Assembly: GCA_017613855.1 (NCBI GenBank) | Contig: JAGACY010000280.1 | Span: 1-10,452 of the forward strand | Direction of reading: 5' to 3' | Source: Pseudomonadota bacterium | Lineage (GTDB): Bacteria; Myxococcota; Bradymonadia; UBA4248 | DNA length: 10,452 bases | Shown: one piece after another, positions 1 to 6,070 of the stretch | Layout: each line of letters begins with the position of its first letter | How positions within the stretch are numbered: the first letter of the stretch is position 1 | Notes under the pieces: generated by a model | The model's input: only the letters and a program-made list of their open reading frames with translations | Database searches by the model: none | What the model was told of the DNA's origin: nothing | Program-made: the position numbers and the translations under genes

Positions 1-390
1 AATTAAAACAATTCCGCATTCCGCATTCCGAATTCCGAATTAAGAACGCAATTCTCTCCCAAACTTCAGACTTTCCCTTTAGCTCTGCATCCCAATTGCG
101 CATTGCGAATTGCGCATTGCGAATTAAAACAATTCCGCATTCCGCATTCCGCATTCCGAATTAAGAACGCAATTCTCCCCCAAACTTCAGACTTTCCATT
201 TAGCTCTGCATCCCAATTGCGCATTGCGAATTGCGAATTGCGAATTAAAACAATTCCGCATTCCGCATTCCGAATTCCGAATTAAGAACGCAATTCTCTC
301 CCAAACTTCAGACTTTCCCTTTAGCTCTGCATCCCAATTGCGCATTGCGAATTGCGAATTGCGAATTTAAATTCAATTCCGCATTCCCCA
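1..390. repeat. 121-bp composite tandem repeat array (3 full units plus a degenerate partial)
   Basis: Units begin at 1, 122 and 243, each with the start AATTAAAAC, so the period is exactly 121 bp. A degenerate fourth start follows at 364-390. Each unit holds four heptamers of the form (A/C)ATTCCG, then a fixed core of about 50 bp ending in CTCTGCATCCC, then four heptamers of the form (A/C)ATTGCG. The two heptamer sets differ by one base (C to G). Units differ by only a few substitutions, such as GCATTCCG versus GAATTCCG and CCCTTT versus CCATTT. Position 1 is a unit start, so the array may continue upstream. Within unit 1, CGCAATTC (47-54) can pair with GAATTGCG (107-114). Open frames here (FRIPHSA-type peptides) come from the 7-bp period and are not genes. 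The style resembles the heptanucleotide STRR repeats known from cyanobacteria; that link is by analogy only. Confidence 0.95.
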
Positions 391-418
391 TGAATCTGGT
401 ATAGCACCCCCCAAAATA

Positions 419-444
419 GCGCGGCGTATCGCAGATAGCCGCGC
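419..444. other. Hairpin with bulged base upstream of the GldG-like gene
   Basis: GCGCGGC (419-425) pairs perfectly with GCCGCGC (438-444). Three more pairs (TAT with ATA) form inside if G426 is bulged. Read on the minus strand the hairpin is followed by TATTTT, so it could act as a weak minus-strand terminator. The bulged design resembles the terminator at 9699-9735. A weak extended -10-like TGGTATAGC lies just before it (397-405) without a good -35 box. Confidence 0.5.
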
Positions 445-454
445 ACGCAGGGCG

Positions 455-483
455 TATTGTGCCGGGCAAAGCCCGGAACAATA
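455..483. other. Long hairpin in the leader of the GldG-like gene
   Basis: CCGGGC (462-467) and GCCCGG (471-476) form a stem with an AAA loop. After one G-A mismatch six more pairs extend it (TATTGT at 455-460 with ACAATA at 478-483). There is no T run on the plus strand, so it is not a standard terminator. It ends 46 nt before the start codon at 530 and could affect the mRNA 5' end, or be a remnant terminator of an upstream gene. Confidence 0.55.
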
Positions 484-529
484 GCCGGCGCACCCAAAGA
501 ATCATCCCACAAAAAGTACAGCAATCGTC

Positions 530-2167
530 ATGTCACAAAAGCACATCACACGGCGTCAGTTTATTCTATTTGCAGCGATTTTGCTGGGGATGCTGTTTGC
601 TGTGCTCGTCGCTGTCAACATCATTTTTTCGCAGGTGACGACGGCTCGATGGGATTTGACGTCCGATGGCCAGTTTACGCTGAGTCCGGCAACATCGCGG
701 CTGTTGGGCGACCTCGAAGACAAGGTGAAGATTAAGGTTTTTCTGTCCAAAAATCTTCCGGCACCCGACAATACACTCTATCAGAATACGCGCGATTTGC
801 TGGCCGAATTCGAAGCGGCGGCGCATGGCCGGCTCACCTTTGAGATTATCGAACCCGAAACGAAAACTGACGAAGAAATTGCCAAAGGTTTTGGGCTTCG
901 GCGTGTCGCGATTTCGCAAAAAGATGAGCAACAGCGTTCGATGCGAATGGTATTTAAAGGCCTGACCGTCATATACCGCGATGCAGCCGAGACAATTTCG
1001 GAGCTGCGTTCCACCGACAATCTCGAATATCTCATTGCCAAATCTATCGTCAATCTGACCGCCCCCGAAAAGAAAACGGTTGGCATTTTGACGGGCTTTG
1101 GCGGACTCGCCGAATCGCCCATTCTGCGCGACAGTATGGCCGAGGTTTTTAGCGAAGTTTTCGGCAAAAGAATTCAGACCGAACCGATCAAAGTCGATGA
1201 ACATTGCCAGCTTGCGCCCAGGCCGAATGCGCTGATCATGCTCAATCTCGAGACGCCGCTCGATGATTGTGCCCGATATGCAATTGAACAGGCTTCGTTT
1301 GCAGGAACAGCGCTTGCCATTCTGCAAAGCCCGACGCGAGGCGACTATCGCCAGCCCGATCAACCGCGCATCAATATCGAAACAAATCTCAACGAAGTCC
1401 TGAAAAATACCGGTGTTCAGCTCAAACAGGATTTGCTGCTCGACCGAACACACAACCTCGTGGGGACGCAGTACACAGAAGACGATGCCATTCCTGTCTC
1501 GCTGCCGGCCCTGCCTATCATCACCGACCTCGATAAATCACACCCGATTACACAAAATCTGACTGCAATCGTGCTGCCTTTTTCGGGAACAATCGCCATC
1601 GATAACAATACAATTTCTGCCCATCATGCCCAAATGACAAGCCTTGCAGCAAGTGCCCCCGAAGCAGTCTCGCGACCCTCGGGAGGTGACATTGCTGTCG
1701 ATGCCCTGCAAACGCCCCGCAGTGACGAGACGCCGGGCCCGCATCCGCTCATTGTGACGCTACTGACACCCCAGGAATCACAATTTAATGGCAAGATCCC
1801 TGCGGCTGCAAATGCATCATTATATTTGTCACATGCCGATGAAGTCCGCTATTGGATCGTCCCAAACGGGGAATTCCTGTTCGTCAATAAAATCATCGGC
1901 TACACCGACAATTTTGCCAAATTCGGCATTCACCTGTTTGTCAATGCAACCGAATGGCTCGTCCAGGACACGGCACTCATCGAAATCCGAAACCGTGAAC
2001 TCCCGCAGATGATTCAAAAACCGGATAAAAATACACAAAAAAGAATCATCTGGATTAATGTCCTCGGCGTGCCTGCGATCGTCATCCTACTCATGATAGG
2101 TGTACGCATCTGGCGCAAACGCAGGCAAAAAGCCATCGAAAGAAAATTCAAGCCCCAGCAGGACTAA
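530..2167 (+). CDS. GldG-like auxiliary membrane protein of an ABC-type transport system
   Basis: This 545-residue protein resembles the GldG / ABC-type uncharacterised transport system family, which works with an ABC ATPase and a multi-span permease in the inner membrane. It has a positively charged N-terminus and one membrane segment (about 13-35), then a large extracytoplasmic part. The stretch FTLSPATSRLLGDLEDKVKI (about 49-68) is typical of the family: the region after the first helix that precedes the thioredoxin-like part. A second membrane helix (about 506-528) is followed by a basic tail with RKRRQK. Residues about 365-410 form a Ser/Ala/Pro-rich, low-conservation insert. The start at 530 is chosen because the next Met lies inside the helix; the ribosome site is weak, with no clear GGAGG. 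Family members usually follow their permease gene, but here the upstream 500 bp is repeat array and hairpins, so partners lie outside the window or elsewhere. Family assignment is fairly sure; substrate is unknown. Confidence 0.88.
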   Translation: MSQKHITRRQFILFAAILLGMLFAVLVAVNIIFSQVTTARWDLTSDGQFTLSPATSRLLGDLEDKVKIKVFLSKNLPAPDNTLYQNTRDLLAEFEAAAHGRLTFEIIEPETKTDEEIAKGFGLRRVAISQKDEQQRSMRMVFKGLTVIYRDAAETISELRSTDNLEYLIAKSIVNLTAPEKKTVGILTGFGGLAESPILRDSMAEVFSEVFGKRIQTEPIKVDEHCQLAPRPNALIMLNLETPLDDCARYAIEQASFAGTALAILQSPTRGDYRQPDQPRINIETNLNEVLKNTGVQLKQDLLLDRTHNLVGTQYTEDDAIPVSLPALPIITDLDKSHPITQNLTAIVLPFSGTIAIDNNTISAHHAQMTSLAASAPEAVSRPSGGDIAVDALQTPRSDETPGPHPLIVTLLTPQESQFNGKIPAAANASLYLSHADEVRYWIVPNGEFLFVNKIIGYTDNFAKFGIHLFVNATEWLVQDTALIEIRNRELPQMIQKPDKNTQKRIIWINVLGVPAIVILLMIGVRIWRKRRQKAIERKFKPQQD

Positions 2168-2304
2168 CGTCCATCCATTTCGATGTCTTTTCTTGTTTGT
2201 TTCTGGGGCAAAACACAAGGCCACCGCATGCTAAAACAAAGGCGTTGTTAGACAAACGTGAAAATGAAGTAAACAGTGAATGACTATATGCATTCTCTGT
2301 TTGA

Positions 2305-2325
2305 GCGGCGACACGAAGTCGCCGC
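2305..2325. repeat. Hairpin 1 of the intergenic cluster
   Basis: GCGGCGAC (2305-2312), loop ACGAA, GTCGCCGC (2318-2325): a perfect 8-bp stem. It directly abuts hairpin 2. Confidence 0.75.
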
Positions 2326-2361
2326 CCGAACGTGTACGACACGATGTCGTTTCACGTTCGG
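2326..2361 (+). terminator. Hairpin 2 of the cluster, possible terminator of the GldG-like gene
   Basis: CCGAACGTG (2326-2334) pairs with CACGTTCGG (2353-2361). Inside, ACGAC (2336-2340) pairs with GTCGT (2346-2350). CTTTTC follows, a short U-rich tail, so plus-strand termination is possible but the tail is poor and the distance from the stop (about 160 nt) is long. It could equally be a REP-like palindrome. Confidence 0.45.
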
Positions 2362-2393
2362 CTTTTCACCTTATCATACCTTTCAAGGGGGTT

Positions 2394-2448
2394 CGGGGGA
2401 AAGGAGTTCGAGTCAGCGCCATCGGCGCCTCTCGAACGCCGTCCCCCG
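2394..2448. repeat. Hairpin 3 of the cluster (three-step stem)
   Basis: CGGGGGA (2394-2400) pairs with TCCCCCG (2442-2448), GTTCGAG (2406-2412) with CTCGAAC (2431-2437), and GCGCC (2416-2420) with GGCGC (2424-2428). Internal loops separate the three stems. The apical loop is ATC. Confidence 0.7.
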
Positions 2449-2499
2449 ACGCGGGGATTGTCAAGGGTGTCGCACGACACCCTTGACCGCCCGCCGCGT
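2449..2499. repeat. Hairpin 4 of the cluster (13-bp perfect palindrome inside an outer stem)
   Basis: GTCAAGGGTGTCG (2460-2472) and CGACACCCTTGAC (2475-2487) form a perfect 13-bp stem with a two-base CA spacer. An outer stem ACGCGG (2449-2454) with CCGCGT (2494-2499) closes it. No T run follows on either strand. As DNA it could extrude as a cruciform. Confidence 0.75.
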
Positions 2500-2555
2500 A
2501 GGCGAAATTAAAAAATCAGAGAACAAGTTCACTATCGAACGCCGAGTAAAAACCT

Positions 2556-3296
2556 CTACCCATCTACAATGCTCATGCTCTTAATATAATCCATATTCGG
2601 GAACTGAGCTTTAAGATACTCATTGCCCTGCATTTGGATTCTGCCCTGATCCGGGCGCTCGCTATATTCATAATTGAGTGCATCGACCACATCCATGCCG
2701 GAAACGATTTTCCCGATGGGTGAAAATCCCATCTGGTCGAGCCGGATATTATCATTGAGGTTGATGAATAGCTGGGTGGTTCGGGTATTTGGACCTGCGG
2801 TGGCAAAGGTCAGGGTTCCCTTAACATTGCTCTCGGTGACGGGATCATCGGGGATATTGGCATCGCGCCAGACGCTGCTGACGAGCGGAGATCCATGAAT
2901 GCCGAACTGAACCACGAATCCTTTCACCATACGGAAAAGCGCAATATCCGTAAAGAATCCGGCTTTTACGAGATTATAGAAGCGATCGACGCCCTTGGGA
3001 GCCCAATCGCGGTGCATTTCGACCTTGATCTCACCTTTGGTGGTCTGAATGGCAACGAGGAACTGTGCAGGTGCTGTTTCATTGAGTTTTTCCGGCTGAA
3101 GCAATTTGGCAAGTGCGGCTTCATCGACCTTGGCAGGCGCGGGGGCTTCGGCAGCTGCTGGAGCTGCAGGAGCTGCAGGGGCTTCTGTTTGCTGCGGCTG
3201 CTGGGGTTCCTGAGCATTTTTCCCGGAGGGGCTGCAGGAGGTCAGTCCGGCCAAAACAAACAAAGCGGAAATCATAATGGGAAATAAGCGTTTCAT
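2556..3296 (-). CDS. Lipid-anchored cyclophilin-type peptidyl-prolyl cis-trans isomerase
   Basis: A 246-residue periplasmic folding enzyme that would interconvert cis and trans Xaa-Pro bonds in exported proteins. The N-terminus is a lipoprotein signal with lipobox LTSC (Cys21). A Pro/Gln/Ala-rich linker (about 26-56) leads to a cyclophilin domain (about 79-245). Family marks are RFYNLVKAGFF (105-115), FRMVKGFVVQFG (121-132) with R122 matching the catalytic Arg, GPNTRTTQLFI (168-178) and the SGMDVVDAL element near the end. The FHR of classical cyclophilins is LFR here, and QFG replaces QGG; this pattern belongs, from memory, to a bacterial subfamily with VVQFGI. The DQGRIQ-x-GN-x-YL tail fits the same subfamily. 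AGGA lies 5 nt before the ATG. A terminator for the upstream minus gene lies between the two, so this gene probably has its own promoter. Function is confident; its client proteins are unknown. Confidence 0.95.
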   Translation of the reverse strand: MKRLFPIMISALFVLAGLTSCSPSGKNAQEPQQPQQTEAPAAPAAPAAAEAPAPAKVDEAALAKLLQPEKLNETAPAQFLVAIQTTKGEIKVEMHRDWAPKGVDRFYNLVKAGFFTDIALFRMVKGFVVQFGIHGSPLVSSVWRDANIPDDPVTESNVKGTLTFATAGPNTRTTQLFINLNDNIRLDQMGFSPIGKIVSGMDVVDALNYEYSERPDQGRIQMQGNEYLKAQFPNMDYIKSMSIVDG

Positions 3297-3351
3297 AACA
3301 ATCCTATGTGAAAAAGCCCGAATCCGAATGACCCGGGCAATGACGGGAATT

Positions 3352-3380
3352 ACTTAAAGCCTTAAATGGATGGGCGTCAA
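3352..3380 (-). promoter_or_regulatory. Possible promoter of the cyclophilin gene
   Basis: On the minus strand TTGACG (3380-3375) is a good -35 match. TTAAGT (3357-3352), 17 nt on, is a poor -10 box (3 of 6). The -35 box begins right after the T tail of the preceding terminator, which fits an independent transcript. Tentative. Confidence 0.25.
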
Positions 3381-3406
3381 TAAAAAAGCCGCCCAAAGGC
3401 GGCTTT
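3381..3406 (-). terminator. Rho-independent terminator of the TPR/LytR_C-like lipoprotein gene
   Basis: Read on the minus strand, AAAGCCGCC and GGCGGCTTT form a 9-bp stem with a TTTG loop, followed by a run of T giving TTTTTTA in total. It starts 19 nt after the stop codon at 3425 and separates this gene from the cyclophilin gene. Confidence 0.9.
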
Positions 3407-3424
3407 AGGATTTCCAGGATTCGT

Positions 3425-4672
3425 TTACGTGCCAGGAATCTTGGTCAGCTTATTGCCGACATCCTGAGCATGATCGACAGAATTCTTCGTACCTTCAACT
3501 TCTTTAACGAGATCATCGAGTTTGTTGTCACTACCCTTGGCGCGAGTACCCTGAACAACGGGCTTGCTCTGGCCCGCACCAATCGCGGTGGCTTCGGGCT
3601 GACCCCAGACGATAAGGATATCGTTGTTGCTGTCAGTATTTTTCATAGCCTGGACGAGCATTTTATTTTTGCCGAGGATCTCTTTAATCTTAAAGGCATA
3701 CCCATCGAATCCCTCGCGATACCAAATTTGCGGCTGCAATTCGACGCGATGGCTTTTACCGACTTCGGCGACCGGAATATTTTTGGCTTCCAATTTTTTC
3801 TTCATTTCGGCCACGGTTGGCTCACCAATCGAACTTGCACCATTGATGAGTGCAACGCGAACATATCCGGTAATCAGTTTAAAGTTGGGATTATCGCGAA
3901 TGCTCTCGAAATCTTCATCCGTACGAGCCTTGACAATCCTCTGTTCGGCTTCGGAATCATCCCAGGTATACAACTCTTCGAGATGCCTCAATGACTCGGA
4001 TTCATTCCCCGAGACAGCCAAAGCACAGGCCAGATCGTATTTGGCAGAAACGTGGTAAGGATCATTGCTCAAAGCCTCTCTGTAAAGATCGATAGCTTTG
4101 CCCAAAGATTTTTTCTTACGTTGTTCTGTCGCTTTTTTATAAGCAGCATTGGCGGCTTTCGTATCTTTATCAGCAACCTCTTTAATCCTTACAGACCGCT
4201 TGATTCTGGCATACGGATTCGAAGAAGCGATTGCCTGACCCGAAATGTTGATATCTTTCACATTGCTGTCACATTGCAGCGAATCGGGAATTTCTTCGCG
4301 TATCTGCCCATTCGAATCCCGAGGATGACGGGGAATGCAGATACGAGCCAGTGCTGCATCGGCTACACCTCTGTCATAGGGATCGGGAGAATTGTAGCTC
4401 ACCGTGCTGAATGCCACGGCATACATCGAGCGCTCTTTGATGGGAATATTATCTACATAACGATAGGTTTCCCACATCTTGGTGCAGTACGATATCTGGG
4501 AAAGAGTGTAGGCATGCGGCATCGAAAGGACTTCATCGCAATTGCCCTTCTTTTTATCCCAATAATTCATTGTCGTATCTTTGGGGCCGCCATCGGATGC
4601 GCACCCCATAAAAAGCGCGCAGATTCCCACGGAGCATAACAATAAAATGACTGTCAGTATGCGATTGTTCAT
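3425..4672 (-). CDS. TPR lipoprotein with a LytR C-terminal-like domain
   Basis: A 415-residue envelope protein, probably lipid anchored. A hydrophobic signal (5-23) ends in FMGC; Cys24 is the likely lipidated residue, though F and M at -3 and -2 are not the usual lipobox choice. Residues 25-165 are not recognised and carry paired cysteines (45, 63, 112, 134). A charged helical stretch (165-190) leads to a TPR unit (about 175-240, with AIDLYREALSNDPYHVSAKY), then DEDFESIRDNPNFKLI, a common TPR-tail motif. Residues 271-357 resemble the LytR_C domain: VALINGASSIG start, KLEAKNIPVAEVG, IWYREGFDGYAFKI and an ILIVWG end. The last 55 residues are polar. GGGAGG lies 5 nt before the ATG (4683-4678) and a TATAAT box lies 55 nt upstream. 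LytR_C and TPR suggest a scaffold in cell-envelope assembly, but no partner is visible and the function is unknown. Confidence 0.9.
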   Translation of the reverse strand: MNNRILTVILLLCSVGICALFMGCASDGGPKDTTMNYWDKKKGNCDEVLSMPHAYTLSQISYCTKMWETYRYVDNIPIKERSMYAVAFSTVSYNSPDPYDRGVADAALARICIPRHPRDSNGQIREEIPDSLQCDSNVKDINISGQAIASSNPYARIKRSVRIKEVADKDTKAANAAYKKATEQRKKKSLGKAIDLYREALSNDPYHVSAKYDLACALAVSGNESESLRHLEELYTWDDSEAEQRIVKARTDEDFESIRDNPNFKLITGYVRVALINGASSIGEPTVAEMKKKLEAKNIPVAEVGKSHRVELQPQIWYREGFDGYAFKIKEILGKNKMLVQAMKNTDSNNDILIVWGQPEATAIGAGQSKPVVQGTRAKGSDNKLDDLVKEVEGTKNSVDHAQDVGNKLTKIPGT

Positions 4673-4726
4673 TTTATCCTCCCTTTGAGCAAGCCCACAT
4701 TGCGCAGGCTTCTTTCAGTTTAACGA

Positions 4727-4754
4727 ATTATAGAAGTGACCGCAAGTTTGTTTA
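4727..4754 (-). promoter_or_regulatory. Likely promoter of the TPR/LytR_C-like lipoprotein gene
   Basis: On the minus strand a perfect TATAAT (4732-4727) lies 55 nt before the ATG at 4672. TAAACA (4754-4749), a 4-of-6 -35 match, is spaced 16 nt away. This is a sigma-70 style promoter by pattern only. Confidence 0.5.
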
Positions 4755-5048
4755 TCGAGTGCTTTCAATAACTTTGGCTGTATTAAGCAATCGTGGATAT
4801 GAACTGAGCTTGTAACTCATAGCTTATAGTTGAAAGTTCAGTTTAAAGGAAATCGTGCTTTTGCCCGTAAGAGAATGAAACTTCTACAAGCTAAAAGCTA
4901 TAAGCTATAAGCTCGAATGAAGGTTCCATTCGCCAAAATCTCCCCCCTCGTATAACAGAGCCATAACTTTTGGCTTTATTAGTTTTAAAAAGGGCATTAA
5001 AAGCACTCAGGTGTTTTTCTTTTTTATCTACTCTGAAACGGAGATACA
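4755..5048. other. Divergent intergenic region, no gene seen
   Basis: Together with 4673-4754 this is a 376-bp gap between the minus-strand lipoprotein gene and the plus-strand MoxR gene. It holds a heptamer-based inverted repeat (4806-4916, listed separately). GCCAAAA (4932-4938) could pair with TTTTGGC (4968-4974), while AGCCA (4959-4963) could instead pair with TGGCT (4971-4975) ahead of a T-rich stretch. TATAAC (4951-4956) is a possible -10 for the MoxR operon, without a good -35. No open frame is convincing. Confidence 0.6.
4806..4916. repeat. Heptamer-based inverted repeat (AGCTATA family)
   Basis: The right arm holds four heptamers: AGCTAAA (4889), AGCTATA (4896), AGCTATA (4903) and AGCTCGA (4910). 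The left arm ATAGCTTATAG (4819-4829) pairs perfectly with CTATAAGCTAT (4898-4908), and GAGCTT (4806-4811) with AAGCTC (4909-4914). The unpaired bulge in the left arm (4812-4818) is exactly 7 nt, one repeat unit. The loop between arms is 68 nt. Confidence 0.75.
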
Positions 5049-6014
5049 ATGGAAGCGAATCAAGTTGTTGAATTACTCAGAGACCGCATGCGATACGATG
5101 TCATGGGGCGCGATAATGTGATCGACCTTATTCTCGTTGCTTTGCTCGCTGACGGGCACATCTTGCTCGAGGACTTTCCCGGAAGCGGAAAAACGACACT
5201 CGCAAAAGCCCTTGGCGACAGCATTAGCGAAAATGGCGTTCAGGAAAACATGTCGGCTTTCAGGAGAATGCAGTTCACACCTGACCTGCTTCCGGGTGAC
5301 ATCACGGGTGTCATGGTCTTTGACCCCGAGGCTTCACAGTTTTACTTTAGACGTGGCCCCATTTTTACCCATATTGCACTCGTCGATGAAATCAACCGAA
5401 CCTCTCCGAAAGTTCAGTCCGCCCTCCTCGAATCCATGGGAGAAAAACAAGTCACCATCGACAATGCCACGTACAAACTGTCGGATTTATTCTTTGTCAT
5501 TGCAACGCAAAACCCACTGGATGCCGTCGGAACCTATCCTCTCCCCATTGCCCAGCTCGACCGATTCATGTTCAAAGTGCGCATGACCAATATCTCGCGT
5601 GAAGCAGAACTCGAAGTCATTAAAAGCTGGGGACGTCCAAGACAAAAATGCGATTTGCCCAAAGTGACTGTTGATGACATTCTCAATGTCCGAACTATCG
5701 TCCGAAATGAAGTTTCCGTCACAGACGATGTCATGGAATGCCTCGTCGATATTATCCGCACCATTCGCGAAGATTCTCGCTGTCTGCAAGGTGCATCCAC
5801 GCGTTCCCTCGTGCAGGCGGTACCTGCCCTCCAGGCCTATGCCTTTATGAACGGGCAAAACTATGTCTCTGCCAAACATATCGAAGAACTTGCCATTCCT
5901 CTGTTCTCACATCGACTCCAGCTCGCACCGGGTACCGGCGATGCCTCTGTCGTCGTCCTCGATGCCATTGCTGCACCCTTGAAAAAATTATCCTCCAAAA
6001 TCATAAGCAGATAA
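5049..6014 (+). CDS. MoxR-family AAA+ ATPase
   Basis: This 321-residue cytoplasmic ATPase has the full MoxR layout. Walker A is PGSGKTT (44-50, Lys48), after GHILLEDF; many MoxR proteins have PGxAKT here, so this one carries the classical P-loop form. Walker B is IALVDE (109-114), followed by the family mark INRTSPKVQSALLESMGEKQ. Sensor 1 is ATQNP (Asn155) and the arginine finger is LDRF (Arg172). GASTRS (near 260) fits sensor 2 in the lid domain. GGAG (5040-5043) lies 5 nt before the ATG. MoxR proteins usually act as chaperone-like remodelers of VWA-domain partners and often sit beside DUF58 and VWA genes. None is present here; the next genes encode an exported TPR protein and a P60-like protein, 56 nt and further on. 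Family is certain, target unknown. Confidence 0.96.
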   Translation: MEANQVVELLRDRMRYDVMGRDNVIDLILVALLADGHILLEDFPGSGKTTLAKALGDSISENGVQENMSAFRRMQFTPDLLPGDITGVMVFDPEASQFYFRRGPIFTHIALVDEINRTSPKVQSALLESMGEKQVTIDNATYKLSDLFFVIATQNPLDAVGTYPLPIAQLDRFMFKVRMTNISREAELEVIKSWGRPRQKCDLPKVTVDDILNVRTIVRNEVSVTDDVMECLVDIIRTIREDSRCLQGASTRSLVQAVPALQAYAFMNGQNYVSAKHIEELAIPLFSHRLQLAPGTGDASVVVLDAIAAPLKKLSSKIISR

Positions 6015-6070
6015 ATATCTCCTCTTAGGCTCCTTCCCTGTTGCCCATTTTTTGAGCGCTTTTGAAGATC

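Larger units (their letters stand above)
2168..2555. other. Convergent intergenic region rich in hairpins, no gene seen
   Basis: This 388-bp gap lies between the stops of the GldG-like gene (+) and the cyclophilin gene (-). The first 130 bp show nothing clear. From 2305 to 2499 four hairpins follow one another closely, each listed separately. Open frames here (to 102 residues) read through the palindromes and have no family-like sequence or good ribosome site, so I do not call a gene. The rest (2500-2555) is AT-richer with no feature. Confidence 0.8.

Noticed and set aside
103..285. 60-residue plus-strand ORF with FRIPHSAFRI peptides
   Set aside because: It is the translation of the 7-bp repeats, which rarely give stops; no ribosome site or family resemblance.
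1..390. CRISPR array
   Set aside because: The repeat unit is 121 bp with no variable spacers; units are nearly identical throughout and no cas gene is present.
308..524. Two minus-strand ORFs (65 and 67 residues) over the leader
   Set aside because: They read through hairpins and repeat DNA and overlap in different frames without a ribosome site.
566..1453. 295-residue minus-strand ORF
   Set aside because: Long antisense shadow of the GldG-like gene, which has clear family features in its own frame.
2276..2584. 102- and 68-residue ORFs in the hairpin cluster
   Set aside because: They translate palindromic DNA; the sequences look arbitrary and one overlaps the end of the cyclophilin gene.
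6062..6070. TTG start three codons earlier for the TPR protein
   Set aside because: ATG at 6071 gives a standard signal peptide; no better ribosome site supports TTG. The difference is only three residues.
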